Positions 26,901-34,524 of a DNA stretch of 64,000 nucleotides are shown one piece after another; the stretch's first letter is position 1, and each line of letters opens with the position of its first letter. Both the position numbers and the translations under genes were made by a program. This DNA is from Prosthecobacter sp. (GTDB taxonomy: Bacteria; Verrucomicrobiota; Verrucomicrobiia; Verrucomicrobiales; Verrucomicrobiaceae). The stretch lies in contig JABARQ010000016.1 in the NCBI GenBank assembly GCA_019186985.1, positions 1 to 64,000 on the forward strand, given 5' to 3'. The notes under the pieces were generated by a model. It searched no databases. It saw only the letters and a program-made list of their open reading frames with translations, and had not been told where the DNA came from.

Positions 26901-28063
26901 TCACAGGCGACGATAACGATGAGCAGGCAGCCCCGGGCCTTTGCCACTATGTCCGATGCAAGAGAGCGGAAATCATTCCCGAGCAGTGATTCGGCAATGC
27001 TTTTGATCTCTTTGGGTGTCAGCCGCTTGAGCGGGGCCATCTCTTGAATGCGTGGTGCAGGCACACCGGCACCTGAAGCGGAGCCACGCACGATCGCCAT
27101 GCCTTGCGGGCGAGTTGCGAGGATGACCTTGGCCTTGCCAGATCGCAGCACCATCCGAAGCAAGGGCTCCAACTCACGCCGGTGAGCATCATCGACGATG
27201 ATGACGGGCCTGCCTTCGAGTGCTTGCAAATCCTCCTCCCTGACCTGCACTCCAATGTCTTCAAAGAACCTGATGCTCCAGTTCCTCCGCTGTGCCGGTG
27301 TCAGTGATTGACTGAATGCTTTTAGGAGGCGGCTTTTGCCAGCGCCACCTGCGCCTGGCAAGATGAGCAATCGCTTCTCGTCGTTCCGTAAGAACTCGTG
27401 AAGTTCTGCCAGTTCAGCCTGCCTGCCCACCACGTCAGCCTTGTGATGGAAAAGACTCCCGCTTTCCATCTGCCGTGAAAAGAAAGCCCCACTCGCCTGA
27501 AGAGGTCCGCTGCCTGGAAGTCCGAGAATCTCCTCCGCCCAATGCGCACCAAAGTAGGTATTCAGCAAGCGGGCTGCCTCGTCCCGATTTGGCAATGCAC
27601 GCACACGCGCGGTGATCTCACCACGACTCCACACTTGCCAGCCTGGATGAGATCGGCCTTCGTCCACTGCTGCGGCAGCTAAATCGCATGTCACCAGAAG
27701 GAAATGGAACTGCGCCGGAAACTTCTCGTGCGCCAGCTTGATGGCATCTGTTGTCTGGCTGGCTGACCATCTGGCGCGATGCTTGCACTGGAACCCCCAC
27801 GTCTCCTCTTGGGTGCTCCCGTCCACTTGCCTCACTTGCACCTCAGCTCGGATATCGATGCCGTTTTGGGCATCCCCGGAGGTTTCATAGCGCCAAGCGT
27901 TCGTAATCCTGCCTTCAAGCTTGCTGCCGACTCGGCTGATCTCGATCACTGGATGCAGGCGCAAAAAATCAGCAAAAAAGCCCTCGAAGTCCCCATACCC
28001 AAAACTTGGGTCCTGGAAAGGAAGTAGCCTTTTTTTCTGAGAAATGGGACCGATTTTCTTCAT
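23936..28063 (-). CDS. Mrr-like nuclease-STAND NTPase, putative anti-phage protein (Avs-like)
   Basis: A 1375-residue protein. Residues about 15-180 resemble an Mrr-type PD-(D/E)XK endonuclease, with Glu27, Asp70 in GIDI and Gln92-Cys93-Lys94 in FQCKH. Residues about 205-440 are a STAND/AAA-type P-loop NTPase, with Walker A GAGGAGKS at 237-244, Walker B VIIVDD at 287-292 and sensor-like ILATRP at 314-319. The remaining 900 residues are predominantly helical, with HEAT/TPR-like texture, as expected for a ligand sensor. This order (nuclease, STAND NTPase, helical sensor) is that of antiviral STAND (Avs) proteins. The DNA is less GC-rich than flanking core genes. It is divergent from an AAA/DUF4143 gene 41 bases away. 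Function is inferred from architecture. Confidence 0.75.
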   Translation of the reverse strand: MKKIGPISQKKRLLPFQDPSFGYGDFEGFFADFLRLHPVIEISRVGSKLEGRITNAWRYETSGDAQNGIDIRAEVQVRQVDGSTQEETWGFQCKHRARWSASQTTDAIKLAHEKFPAQFHFLLVTCDLAAAAVDEGRSHPGWQVWSRGEITARVRALPNRDEAARLLNTYFGAHWAEEILGLPGSGPLQASGAFFSRQMESGSLFHHKADVVGRQAELAELHEFLRNDEKRLLILPGAGGAGKSRLLKAFSQSLTPAQRRNWSIRFFEDIGVQVREEDLQALEGRPVIIVDDAHRRELEPLLRMVLRSGKAKVILATRPQGMAIVRGSASGAGVPAPRIQEMAPLKRLTPKEIKSIAESLLGNDFRSLASDIVAKARGCLLIVIVACELIRQRRPTGTHLASNRDFEQEVFVRLIDEGVARLGLIADRQRIDQILDHVALAGPVPREGPWFDLLVQDSGTDAKPSEVRAWLEKLKHAGLLAEGREGYRVSPDLLSDYLLFERTFDKSHRDQGFAADYLASVPENLQDEALARCLPNLAEAEWRARCETEGQHQSVVKPLLVSWKAQFERASFHRRRQMLGHWSRFGVYLPEQTLEIVDLARELTSSGAKNESGFLWPARDDYEDVVDALTPLLKEVALHHLEHMHACFDRLWSIGCDQPKRWMHSNQDHPLSAIVEVSALELRKSPAVNEHALAWMENQFTKPEVVERLKTPVWWFSTLLSPFLKHSVEDNRYDSESGVLSIEQIAIDADKVLSLRGRVLSLAASLAKCGHPGLAINALSVLGEAVRMINVPGLKDDRKLQQKWLPQRREALERIAAIARRHTSAFIHWTIWHELWWHICYEPTNLLREEVWQLFDLLSDTFELRLVRATCSTGESEITTSHKRDAVLRLEGRSWQQSCDFWEQLCIRVAAELAERFPNAGPLHDFLAGFIQQAAALGFSPTLRTIFLPLARHDPGLAEALAQEIITSPCIEAQRAFGALVDGLCPAGSAIRIDLVKAAAQSPRMILQEEASWLLLSWRRHQRLPEVGKELLMELARTSQPQVVRSMLRQASLLPSAADSFFTDLLVGVLANPFANDITEPLLALLARVEQKGSSPLPGNLVSLALVRLVPVPRIHSAMEQHHLNHLIESNPLEVFEFYRQRIAFSRDRARQDPLDQSAYEAFPAYGDHVSLAPFAKHPSFEEKFTELRDELIAIMRAKAADGDSRRIFESGGYHWKLRQLTRWMLDAAGAKYPILVGSWIAEINSLNELWLFHDAVIGDSPVLVLRHPTLLEALLAQIDSKFPEHTERSRKDLMSVVSCKVGSTSGLRRRGKRHPEPDEGEMPVIAKVEKLVRDHAHHSSLAKFYSNLLSECRSMLEARRRKDRQLIESDDDEM

Positions 28064-28104
28064 CTGGCTTGAAAATTGATACCAAAGGGATCATATTTCA
28101 AGTC

Positions 28105-29304
28105 ATGAGTTATCCGATAGTCCCTCGCTCTCGCCTCCGCAATCTGATCGAAGAGTCCGCGTGCCAATGGCCTGTGACTCTGCTGCTCGGCCCCCGGCAA
28201 TGCGGGAAATCACACCTGTCCCGGCAGCTTGGTGTCAGCCCCGGCCAGTATTTTGACCTCGAAGACATGGTGGATGAGGCACGCCTTCGACTGAACCCTC
28301 AAGCAGTTCTGGCAGAGATGCGTGGTCTGGTTGTGATCGACGAAGCTCAACGTATGCCGGAGCTGATGCCCGTGCTTCGAGTGTTGGCGGACAGGTCCCT
28401 GAGTCCTGCGCGATTTGTGCTCACAGGCAGCGTCGCGCCGCCTTTGAGACAAACGGCTGGCGAATCACTCGCTGGCCGCATGAATACCATCGAGATGAGT
28501 GGCTTTACTTTGGATGAATTGGAAGCTCAGAATGTATCCCGGCTGTGGCTGCGAGGCGGGCTACCACCAGCCTATCTCGCAGAAACAGATGATTTCTCCG
28601 CCAAGTGGCGGCGGCAGTATATCCGACATGTGCTGGACGCGGATTTGAATCAGTTGGTCGACACCAAGCTGGACACCTCCCAGCTCCAGCGCATGGCACG
28701 TGCGCTGGCACACTACAACGGGCAGGTATGGAACGAGTCCGAGGTGGCGCAAGTCGTTGGGACCACCCCGCGGACCATTCGCCGCTACATGGACATGTTT
28801 TGGCGGCTGTTTCATGTGAGGCGGCTGGAGCCGCTGCATGTCAATGTCACCAAGCGACTGCGTAAAGCGCCGAAATTGCTTTTCAGGGACTGTGGAATCG
28901 CTCACGCGTTGCTCGGCATCGACACCCTGGCAACGCTCCAGTCTCACCCCCGTATGGGAGCGTCGTGGGAAGCTTTTGTTGTCGATCAACTCATCCGCCT
29001 GCTCGGTGTGCCCGAGGATCGCTGCACCCATTACGCGGTTCATTCCGGTGCAGAAATGGACCTCGTCATCGAAGCGCCGGACGGCCTCGTATGTTTTGAG
29101 ATCAAATACGCGCCACCGTCTATCACGCAGTCGATGCGTGCGGTCATCGCTGATCTAAAACCAGCGGCCGTCTATGCACTTTACATGGGCGACAAAGACT
29201 ACCCTCTAGGAACTGAGGACGATAATATCCGTGCTGTGGGAGTTCAGCAGCTGCCTCAGTTCGTCGAAATGTGGCGTGAGAAACACAGGCTTCACGCGGC
29301 ATGA
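28105..29304 (+). CDS. AAA ATPase with DUF4143 domain
   Basis: A 399-residue protein starting at MSYPIVPRSR; the frame is open to 28006 but that part overlaps the divergent gene. The AAA_14 domain has Walker A GPRQCGKS at residues 29-36, Walker B VVIDEAQR with Asp79 and Glu80, and LTGSVAP as sensor. The DUF4143 C-terminal domain has a winged-helix region (VAQVVGTTPRTIRRYM) and a nuclease-like end with EMDLVIE and CFEIKYA. These ATPases are common accessory genes of unclear function. Divergence from the STAND gene with a 41-base shared spacer suggests joint acquisition, but a functional link is not shown. Confidence 0.85.
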   Translation: MSYPIVPRSRLRNLIEESACQWPVTLLLGPRQCGKSHLSRQLGVSPGQYFDLEDMVDEARLRLNPQAVLAEMRGLVVIDEAQRMPELMPVLRVLADRSLSPARFVLTGSVAPPLRQTAGESLAGRMNTIEMSGFTLDELEAQNVSRLWLRGGLPPAYLAETDDFSAKWRRQYIRHVLDADLNQLVDTKLDTSQLQRMARALAHYNGQVWNESEVAQVVGTTPRTIRRYMDMFWRLFHVRRLEPLHVNVTKRLRKAPKLLFRDCGIAHALLGIDTLATLQSHPRMGASWEAFVVDQLIRLLGVPEDRCTHYAVHSGAEMDLVIEAPDGLVCFEIKYAPPSITQSMRAVIADLKPAAVYALYMGDKDYPLGTEDDNIRAVGVQQLPQFVEMWREKHRLHAA

Positions 29305-29455
29305 CCAGCAGTCGCGTACTCCTGTCTTCAGACTGAGCAGATTCAAAATCCAAGAGGCGCTTCAGCGTCCGGTTGATCCAAACGGCGAACTGCCAAAGGA
29401 GCTGCACGAGTCTGAAAACACCTTCGCGCCGTGATTCTCGATCACTTTTTCATCA

Positions 29456-30679
29456 TCATCGCCCGGGCTTGCTCCGAACATCGGGCACCTTGCTGAAATC
29501 AAATCCCTGCACGGCCTCGGCGGCAAGGGTGGAGAGGCGATGATGCAGCTTCGACACGGCGGACCGCGTGTCCTTGCCGCCGGGGACATAGCGATTGCAC
29601 AGGAAGACGATGAAGGTCTTTGAGAACGGGTCGATCCAGAGCATCTGCCCGGTCCAGCCGGTGTGTCCGTAGCTGCCGACGGGAAACAGGGCCCCGCGGG
29701 CGAGCGAGTAGTCGTGCGGCGGCGTGCGGTAGGGCGTGTCAATGTCCCAGCCGAGCGCTCGCTTCACGGGCAGGTTCCTCGCATCAGGCGATCGAAGGTC
29801 AGGCGGACTCTGCACACGCGTCATGAGCTCAATCGTCTCCGGCTTGAAAATGCGAACGCCATCGAGCTCGCCGCCGTTGAGCATCATGCGGGCGAAACGC
29901 GCGAGGTCGCCCGTGGTCGTGAAGAGCGAGGCATGACCGCTCACGCCGCCCATCTCACGCGCCACGGCGTCATCCACCCTGCCGCGCTGCGGCGCGGTGG
30001 TCGGCGCCACGCGTTTCAGCACCTCGCCGGAGGGCCGGAAGAGCGTGTCGCGCATTTTGAGCGGCTGAAAGATCTCGGCGGTGCAGAACACATCGAAGGA
30101 TCGTCCGCTCGCGCGCTCGATCGCCATGCCGAGCACCATGCTGCCCACGCTGCTGTAGGAAAACGCGCTTCCCGGCTCAAACAGCGGCTTCTCACGACAC
30201 GCCTGCGCATAAGCCTCCGCGGGCGAGCGGCTGAAGGGCGGCCTGGTGCCGTTCAGGTTCACCTGAAGGCCGGACGTGTGCAGCAGCAGATGCTTGAGGG
30301 TGATCTTCTCCCGGCCCCCGCCGGTGAACTCCGGCAAAAACCTCGACACCGGATCATCCAGACGCATCAGGCCGCGCTCCACACACAGCATCGCCGCGCT
30401 GGCTGTGGCGACGGCCTTGGTGACCGAGGCCGCGTCGAAAACCGTGTCCTCCGTCATCGCTTCGACCGCCGGCCGCAGCGCCCGATTCCCATACGCCCGG
30501 TGATGCGAAACCCCGCTCCGCTCCACCCACAGCGCCGCGCCCGCAATCATGCCATCCTGGATCGCCCGGATGATCTCCGCATCCATCGCCGCGAGCCTGC
30601 CGGCCTTCCAAGGAGCATCATCAGCCCTTGCCGCGAAGGTCATCATCACGAAGGCGGACAGGAGGAGGCGTTTCATCAT
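29456..30679 (-). CDS. Exported serine hydrolase, class C beta-lactamase family
   Basis: A 407-residue exported protein with a signal peptide at residues 1-19. All three motifs of the serine beta-lactamase/penicillin-binding fold are present: SVTK at 85-88 with nucleophile Ser85 and Lys88, YSS at 175-177, and HTG in SYGHTGW. HTSGLQVN is also typical. The family includes D-amino peptidases, esterases and cell-wall-modifying enzymes; true beta-lactamase activity is uncommon in such environmental homologues. It faces an island gene on its 3' side (about 150 bases) and appears to be a single transcription unit. Confidence 0.88.
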   Translation of the reverse strand: MMKRLLLSAFVMMTFAARADDAPWKAGRLAAMDAEIIRAIQDGMIAGAALWVERSGVSHHRAYGNRALRPAVEAMTEDTVFDAASVTKAVATASAAMLCVERGLMRLDDPVSRFLPEFTGGGREKITLKHLLLHTSGLQVNLNGTRPPFSRSPAEAYAQACREKPLFEPGSAFSYSSVGSMVLGMAIERASGRSFDVFCTAEIFQPLKMRDTLFRPSGEVLKRVAPTTAPQRGRVDDAVAREMGGVSGHASLFTTTGDLARFARMMLNGGELDGVRIFKPETIELMTRVQSPPDLRSPDARNLPVKRALGWDIDTPYRTPPHDYSLARGALFPVGSYGHTGWTGQMLWIDPFSKTFIVFLCNRYVPGGKDTRSAVSKLHHRLSTLAAEAVQGFDFSKVPDVRSKPGR

Positions 30680-30797
30680 GCTTGAGACTACTGAGAGTCT
30701 GTCCTGCCTTTATCAAGCATGCCCGAGCTGGCGAAAGACGACGGACGGCACCCCCTGCCGCATGACCGCACTCCGGCGCCATCTCGGCACACCGCAG

Positions 30798-30962
30798 ATG
30801 AAAACCCTCATCACCGAGATCAATCTCGCTCAAGTCACGCCAGTCGCGCCCTTCCCCTTTGTGGAGGACGTTCACACCGCTCGGTTTACCATTCGAGATG
30901 ACCTTGCGGACGGCTTTCCGCGCACCCAATCCGCCGCCGTGGAGTTCAACGTGACGCCATGA
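30798..30962 (+). CDS. Possible 54-residue peptide coupled to the SGNH-like gene
   Basis: A frame from the ATG at 30798 ends with TGA overlapping the ATG at 30959 of the next gene (ATGA). The sequence MKTLITEINL...VEFNVTP has a balanced, beta-like composition and resembles the C-terminal end of a larger protein. The frame is open further upstream but that part is the shadow of the hydrolase gene. It may be a small coupled gene or a gene remnant. No family or good ribosome-binding site is visible. Confidence 0.3.
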   Translation: MKTLITEINLAQVTPVAPFPFVEDVHTARFTIRDDLADGFPRTQSAAVEFNVTP

Positions 30963-32185
30963 AGACCATCCTTCTGAAAGCCCTGGCGGTTCTCGCCGCC
31001 GCCACCTTGTCAGGCCAGCCGGCAGAAGCGCCCGTGGATTTCAACCGGGCGCGCCGGCTGATGGAAAAGCAGCAGGGCGGCGGCGCGCTCAGCCCTGAGG
31101 AGGACGCCTGCCTGAAACGCGCCAGGGTGGAACACGAGGCACAGCGGCAAGGCCAGGATGGCATCGACTGGCGGAAGGCGCAGGAGCTGTTCCAGCGCGA
31201 GCAGCGGGGAGAGAAGCTGAGCGAGCCCGACCAAAAATACCTGGATCATGCCAAGGAGGCGCGTCGCCGTGGCGGAAACGCTGCAGGCGGACGGGGAGCC
31301 CAGGGGGGCCGGCGCAGGGCCCCCGATTCGTTGAAGCCGCTCACCGACATGACCGCCGAGGACCGCTATGAGGACGAGGACGGCGGGCTGTATGGCAAGG
31401 GCAGCAATGAACCTCCGGAGGCCCTGCAGGAGGCCGCCGCTGAAGCGCTGAAGCAGGTCCAGCCCCTTGATGCTGAAGGACGTCCGTCCGACAGCGGCAG
31501 GGTGGTGCTGGTCTCCATCAGCATGTCGAACGCCACCCAGGAGTTCTCCGTTTTCAAGGGCATCGCGGACCAGGACCCGCGCAAGTCTGACAGGCTGACC
31601 CTTGTGGACTGCGCCCAGGGCGGGCAGACGATGGCGGCCTGGGCCCAGCCACAGGGCCGGCCCTGGCCGGAGGCGATGAGCCGTCTTCAAAAGGCCGGTG
31701 TCACAGCGCAGCAGGTGCAGGTGGCCTGGGTGAAGCTCGCCAATGCCGGGCCTTCAGGCTCCAAGGCCGGTCATCTGTCGATCCTCGAGTCCGACACGGC
31801 CAGGGTGCTGCATCTTTTGAAGCAGCGGTTTCCCAACCTGCGCATCGCCTACCTCGGCAGCCGCATCTACGCCGGTCATGCCAGCACGGGGCTGAATCCC
31901 GAGCCCTATGCCTATGAGGGCGCCTTTGCCGTCCGGCATCTCATTCTGAGGCAGATGGCGGGCGATGCCGACCTCACGCCGGACAAGTCGCCCCTGCTGC
32001 TGTGGGGCCCCTACCTTTGGGCCGAGGGTGAAAAGGGACGCAGGTTCGACGACCTGAAATGGCTCAAGGAGGACTTTGCCGCCGACGGCACGCATCCGTC
32101 CGGAAGCGGCCGGGAGAAGGTCGCCAGACAGCTTCTGGAGTTCTTCGCGGCCAGTCCGTACGCGAAAAGCTGGTTCGTCCGCTGA
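30959..32185 (+). CDS. Secreted SGNH-like protein with N-terminal repeat region
   Basis: A 408-residue exported protein, with a signal peptide at residues 1-21. Residues about 25-100 contain two related helical segments with LSPEEDACLKRA and LSEPDQKYLDHA, followed by a glycine- and arginine-rich linker. The C-terminal domain resembles an SGNH hydrolase: ISMSNATQEF near residue 180 takes the place of the usual GDS block with a possible nucleophile Ser, and DGTHPSGSG near residue 380 gives the Asp/His block. LVDCAQGGQT is in the oxyanion-loop position. It is possibly an esterase acting on surface glycans. Catalysis is unproven because the first block is unusual. Confidence 0.65.
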   Translation: MKTILLKALAVLAAATLSGQPAEAPVDFNRARRLMEKQQGGGALSPEEDACLKRARVEHEAQRQGQDGIDWRKAQELFQREQRGEKLSEPDQKYLDHAKEARRRGGNAAGGRGAQGGRRRAPDSLKPLTDMTAEDRYEDEDGGLYGKGSNEPPEALQEAAAEALKQVQPLDAEGRPSDSGRVVLVSISMSNATQEFSVFKGIADQDPRKSDRLTLVDCAQGGQTMAAWAQPQGRPWPEAMSRLQKAGVTAQQVQVAWVKLANAGPSGSKAGHLSILESDTARVLHLLKQRFPNLRIAYLGSRIYAGHASTGLNPEPYAYEGAFAVRHLILRQMAGDADLTPDKSPLLLWGPYLWAEGEKGRRFDDLKWLKEDFAADGTHPSGSGREKVARQLLEFFAASPYAKSWFVR

Positions 32186-32212
32186 AGGCGGCACGCCGCA
32201 CTCCGCCCTAAC

Positions 32213-32241
32213 CAAAAACAAGGCAGGCCCTGCGGCCTGCC
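32213..32241 (-). terminator. Intrinsic terminator of xylA
   Basis: A perfect 8-bp stem, GGCAGGCC at 32222-32229 with GGCCTGCC at 32234-32241, has a four-base loop. Read on the minus strand it is followed by TTGTTTTTGG. It lies just after the xylose isomerase stop codon at 32277. Confidence 0.85.
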
Positions 32242-32276
32242 CTGCGTGAGGTGCGCTGATCCTGCGATGCCCGGGG

Positions 32277-33587
32277 TCAGATGAACTCGTTGATGAGGTT
32301 CTCCAGCATCTCCTGACGGCCGGAGGCGATGAGCGGCTCGCCGTTTTCCAGGGTGTAGGCCTCCAGCTCCTCGAAGCTGGTGCTGCGGGATTCGATCTTC
32401 GCGCCGATGCCGGTGTCGAAGGTGGAGTAGCGCTGCCTGCGGAAGGCCTCCCAGCGGCCGTCCTCAAGAACGGCGGCGGCGGTCTTCAGGCCGCGGGCGA
32501 AGGCGTCCATGCCGCCGATGTGGGCGTGGAAGAGGTCCACGGGCTCGAAGGACTCGCGGCGCACCTTGGCGTCGAAGTTGAGGCCGCCGGTGGTGAAGCC
32601 GCCGGTTTTCAGCAGCGTCAGCATCATCTGCGTGGTCAGGTAGATGTCGGTCGGGAACTGGTCGGTGTCCCAGCCGATGAGCTCGTCGCCGGTGTTGGCA
32701 TCGACGGAGCCCAGCGCCCCGGCGGCGGCGGCGACCTCCATTTCATGCCACATGCTATGGCCGGCGAGGGTGGCGTGGTTGGTCTCCAGGTTGAGCTTGA
32801 AGTGCTCCATGAGGCCGTGCTCGCGCAGGAAGTTCAGGCAGGCGGCGGCGTCGCTGTCGTACTGGTGGGTGGAGGGCTCGCGCGGCTTCGGCTCGATGTA
32901 GAAGGGGCCCTTGAAGCCGATCTTCTTCTTATAATCGACCGCCATGTGCAGGAAGGCGGCGAGGTGGTCGACCTCGCGCTTGATGTTGGTGTTCCAGAGG
33001 CTGGCGTAGCCTTCGCGTCCGCCCCAGAAGGTGTAGCCCTCGCCGCCGAGGCGGTGGGTGACCTCGAGGGCCTTCTTCACCTGCGCGGCGGCGTAGGCGA
33101 AGACGCTGGCGTTGGGGCTGGTGGCGGCGCCCTGGTTGTAGCGGGGATGGACGAAGAGGCAGGCGGTGCCCCAGAGCAGCTTCTTGCCGGTGGCCTTCTG
33201 GGCCTTCTCCAGCTCGTCGGCGACGGCGTCGAGGTTCCTGTTGCTCTCGGCGAGGGTGCGGCCTTCGGGGGCGACGTCGCGGTCATGGAAGCAGTAGTAG
33301 TCCACGCCGAGCTTGTCCATGAACTCAAAGCAGGCCCAGACGCGGCGCTGGGCGTTGGGGATGCTGTCGGTGCCGTCGTCCCAGGGGCGCTGGGCGGTGC
33401 CGACGCCGAACGGATCGGCGAGGCTGTTGCGCATGGCATGCCAGTAGGCCACGCTGAAGCGGAAGTGGTCCTTCATGGTCCTGCCGGCCACGACCTCGTC
33501 GGCCTTGTAGTGCTTGAAGGCGAGGGGGTTTTTGGACTTCGGACCCTCGTACTGGATCTTCGGGATGTCGGGGAAGGCTTCGTTCAT
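32277..33587 (-). CDS. xylA: Xylose isomerase
   Basis: A 436-residue xylose isomerase, which converts D-xylose to D-xylulose (and glucose to fructose) in the cytoplasm using divalent metal ions. The family signatures are present: [13 protein letters not shown] with the catalytic His, [19 protein letters not shown] with metal-binding Glu, [18 protein letters not shown] and the metal-binding Asp in [18 protein letters not shown]. The length fits the class II enzymes of about 440 residues. No xylulokinase or xylose transporter gene lies next to it, so it appears to be a single gene with its own terminator. Confidence 0.97.
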   Translation of the reverse strand: MNEAFPDIPKIQYEGPKSKNPLAFKHYKADEVVAGRTMKDHFRFSVAYWHAMRNSLADPFGVGTAQRPWDDGTDSIPNAQRRVWACFEFMDKLGVDYYCFHDRDVAPEGRTLAESNRNLDAVADELEKAQKATGKKLLWGTACLFVHPRYNQGAATSPNASVFAYAAAQVKKALEVTHRLGGEGYTFWGGREGYASLWNTNIKREVDHLAAFLHMAVDYKKKIGFKGPFYIEPKPREPSTHQYDSDAAACLNFLREHGLMEHFKLNLETNHATLAGHSMWHEMEVAAAAGALGSVDANTGDELIGWDTDQFPTDIYLTTQMMLTLLKTGGFTTGGLNFDAKVRRESFEPVDLFHAHIGGMDAFARGLKTAAAVLEDGRWEAFRRQRYSTFDTGIGAKIESRSTSFEELEAYTLENGEPLIASGRQEMLENLINEFI

Positions 33588-33868
33588 GGATTTGGTTAGT
33601 AGGGACGGTCATGAGACGCGGGCGGGCCGGAGCGTCAAGCCGCATCCCAGGGGCGGGTTCGGACGAAAAGCGGGCGGAATCAGACACCGCCACCCGTCCC
33701 GCAAATAAAAGCGCCCCGGCGGGACCCAACCAAAATCCCGCCGGGGCTTAAGTGACCGGGCTGTCCCCAACCATGAAGTGACAGTCCAGCTCGTTGTAGT
33801 GAAGCTTGCGCTTCGGCAGGAGGAATAAGCAGGTTGCAGGCCAACCTTGGGGGTGAAAATCGACGATT
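33588..33868. other. Spacer between xylA and thrH with a terminator
   Basis: No gene is seen. The spacer holds the thrH-side terminator at 33703-33747 and should include the xylA promoter. Confidence 0.45.
33703..33747 (-). terminator. Intrinsic terminator
   Basis: GCCCCGGCGGGA at 33713-33724 pairs perfectly with TCCCGCCGGGGC at 33736-33747. On the minus strand a T-rich run (CTTTTATTTG) follows the stem. It lies about 120 bases beyond the thrH stop and would end the thrH and upstream polysaccharide operon transcript before the xylA promoter. Confidence 0.8.
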
Positions 33869-34483
33869 TCAGCCCAGTTCGGCCTTCATCGCGTTCAGCA
33901 GATCCGGATAGGCGTCAAAACCTGCAAACTGGGGAAACTGGGCGCGGATGGATTCGGGGGCGTGGAAGAAGAAGCCGCGGTCGGCCTCGCCAAGCATCGT
34001 GGTGTCGTTGAAGGAATCCCCGGCGGCGATGACCTTGTAGTTCAGCGCCCTGAAGGCGGCGACGGCCTTCTGCTTCTGGTTGGGCTGGCGCAGCGTGTAA
34101 TGGGTGATGCGCCCGGAGGCGTCCACCTGAAGCTTGTGGCAGAAGATGGTCGGCCAGCCGAGCTGGCGCATGAGGGGCTGGGCAAACTCCTCAAAGGTGT
34201 CGCTCAGGATGATGACCTGGGTGAGACTGCGCAGTTCATCGAGGAAGGCCCGGGCGCCTTCCAGGGGGGAGAGCGTGCCAATGACCTCCTGGATGTCGGC
34301 CAGCTTCAGCCCATGCTGGTCAAGAATGGCCAGACGCCCGAGCATGAGCTTGTCATAATCAGGTTCATCACGCGTGGTGCGGCGCAGTTCGGCGATGCCG
34401 GTCTTTTCGGCAAAGGCGATCCAGATTTCAGGAACGAGGACGCCTTCGAGGTCGAGGGTGACGAGGGTTTGCTGCTTGGACAT
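33869..34483 (-). CDS. thrH: Phosphoserine phosphatase/homoserine phosphotransferase ThrH
   Basis: A 204-residue HAD-family enzyme starting MSKQQTLVTLDLEG. The HAD motif is DLEGVLVPE with nucleophile Asp11, typical of ThrH instead of the DXDXT of SerB. LSDTFEEFA supplies the second motif and GDSFNDTTML the metal-binding Asp pair. ThrH dephosphorylates phosphoserine and can transfer the phosphate to homoserine, linking serine and threonine synthesis. It is 41 bases downstream of the APC permease gene on the same strand and may share its transcript. Confidence 0.9.
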   Translation of the reverse strand: MSKQQTLVTLDLEGVLVPEIWIAFAEKTGIAELRRTTRDEPDYDKLMLGRLAILDQHGLKLADIQEVIGTLSPLEGARAFLDELRSLTQVIILSDTFEEFAQPLMRQLGWPTIFCHKLQVDASGRITHYTLRQPNQKQKAVAAFRALNYKVIAAGDSFNDTTMLGEADRGFFFHAPESIRAQFPQFAGFDAYPDLLNAMKAELG

Positions 34484-34524
34484 GCTCCCCGCTCCTAGCG
34501 TGGAGGAGCGGCGCTTGCAAATGC

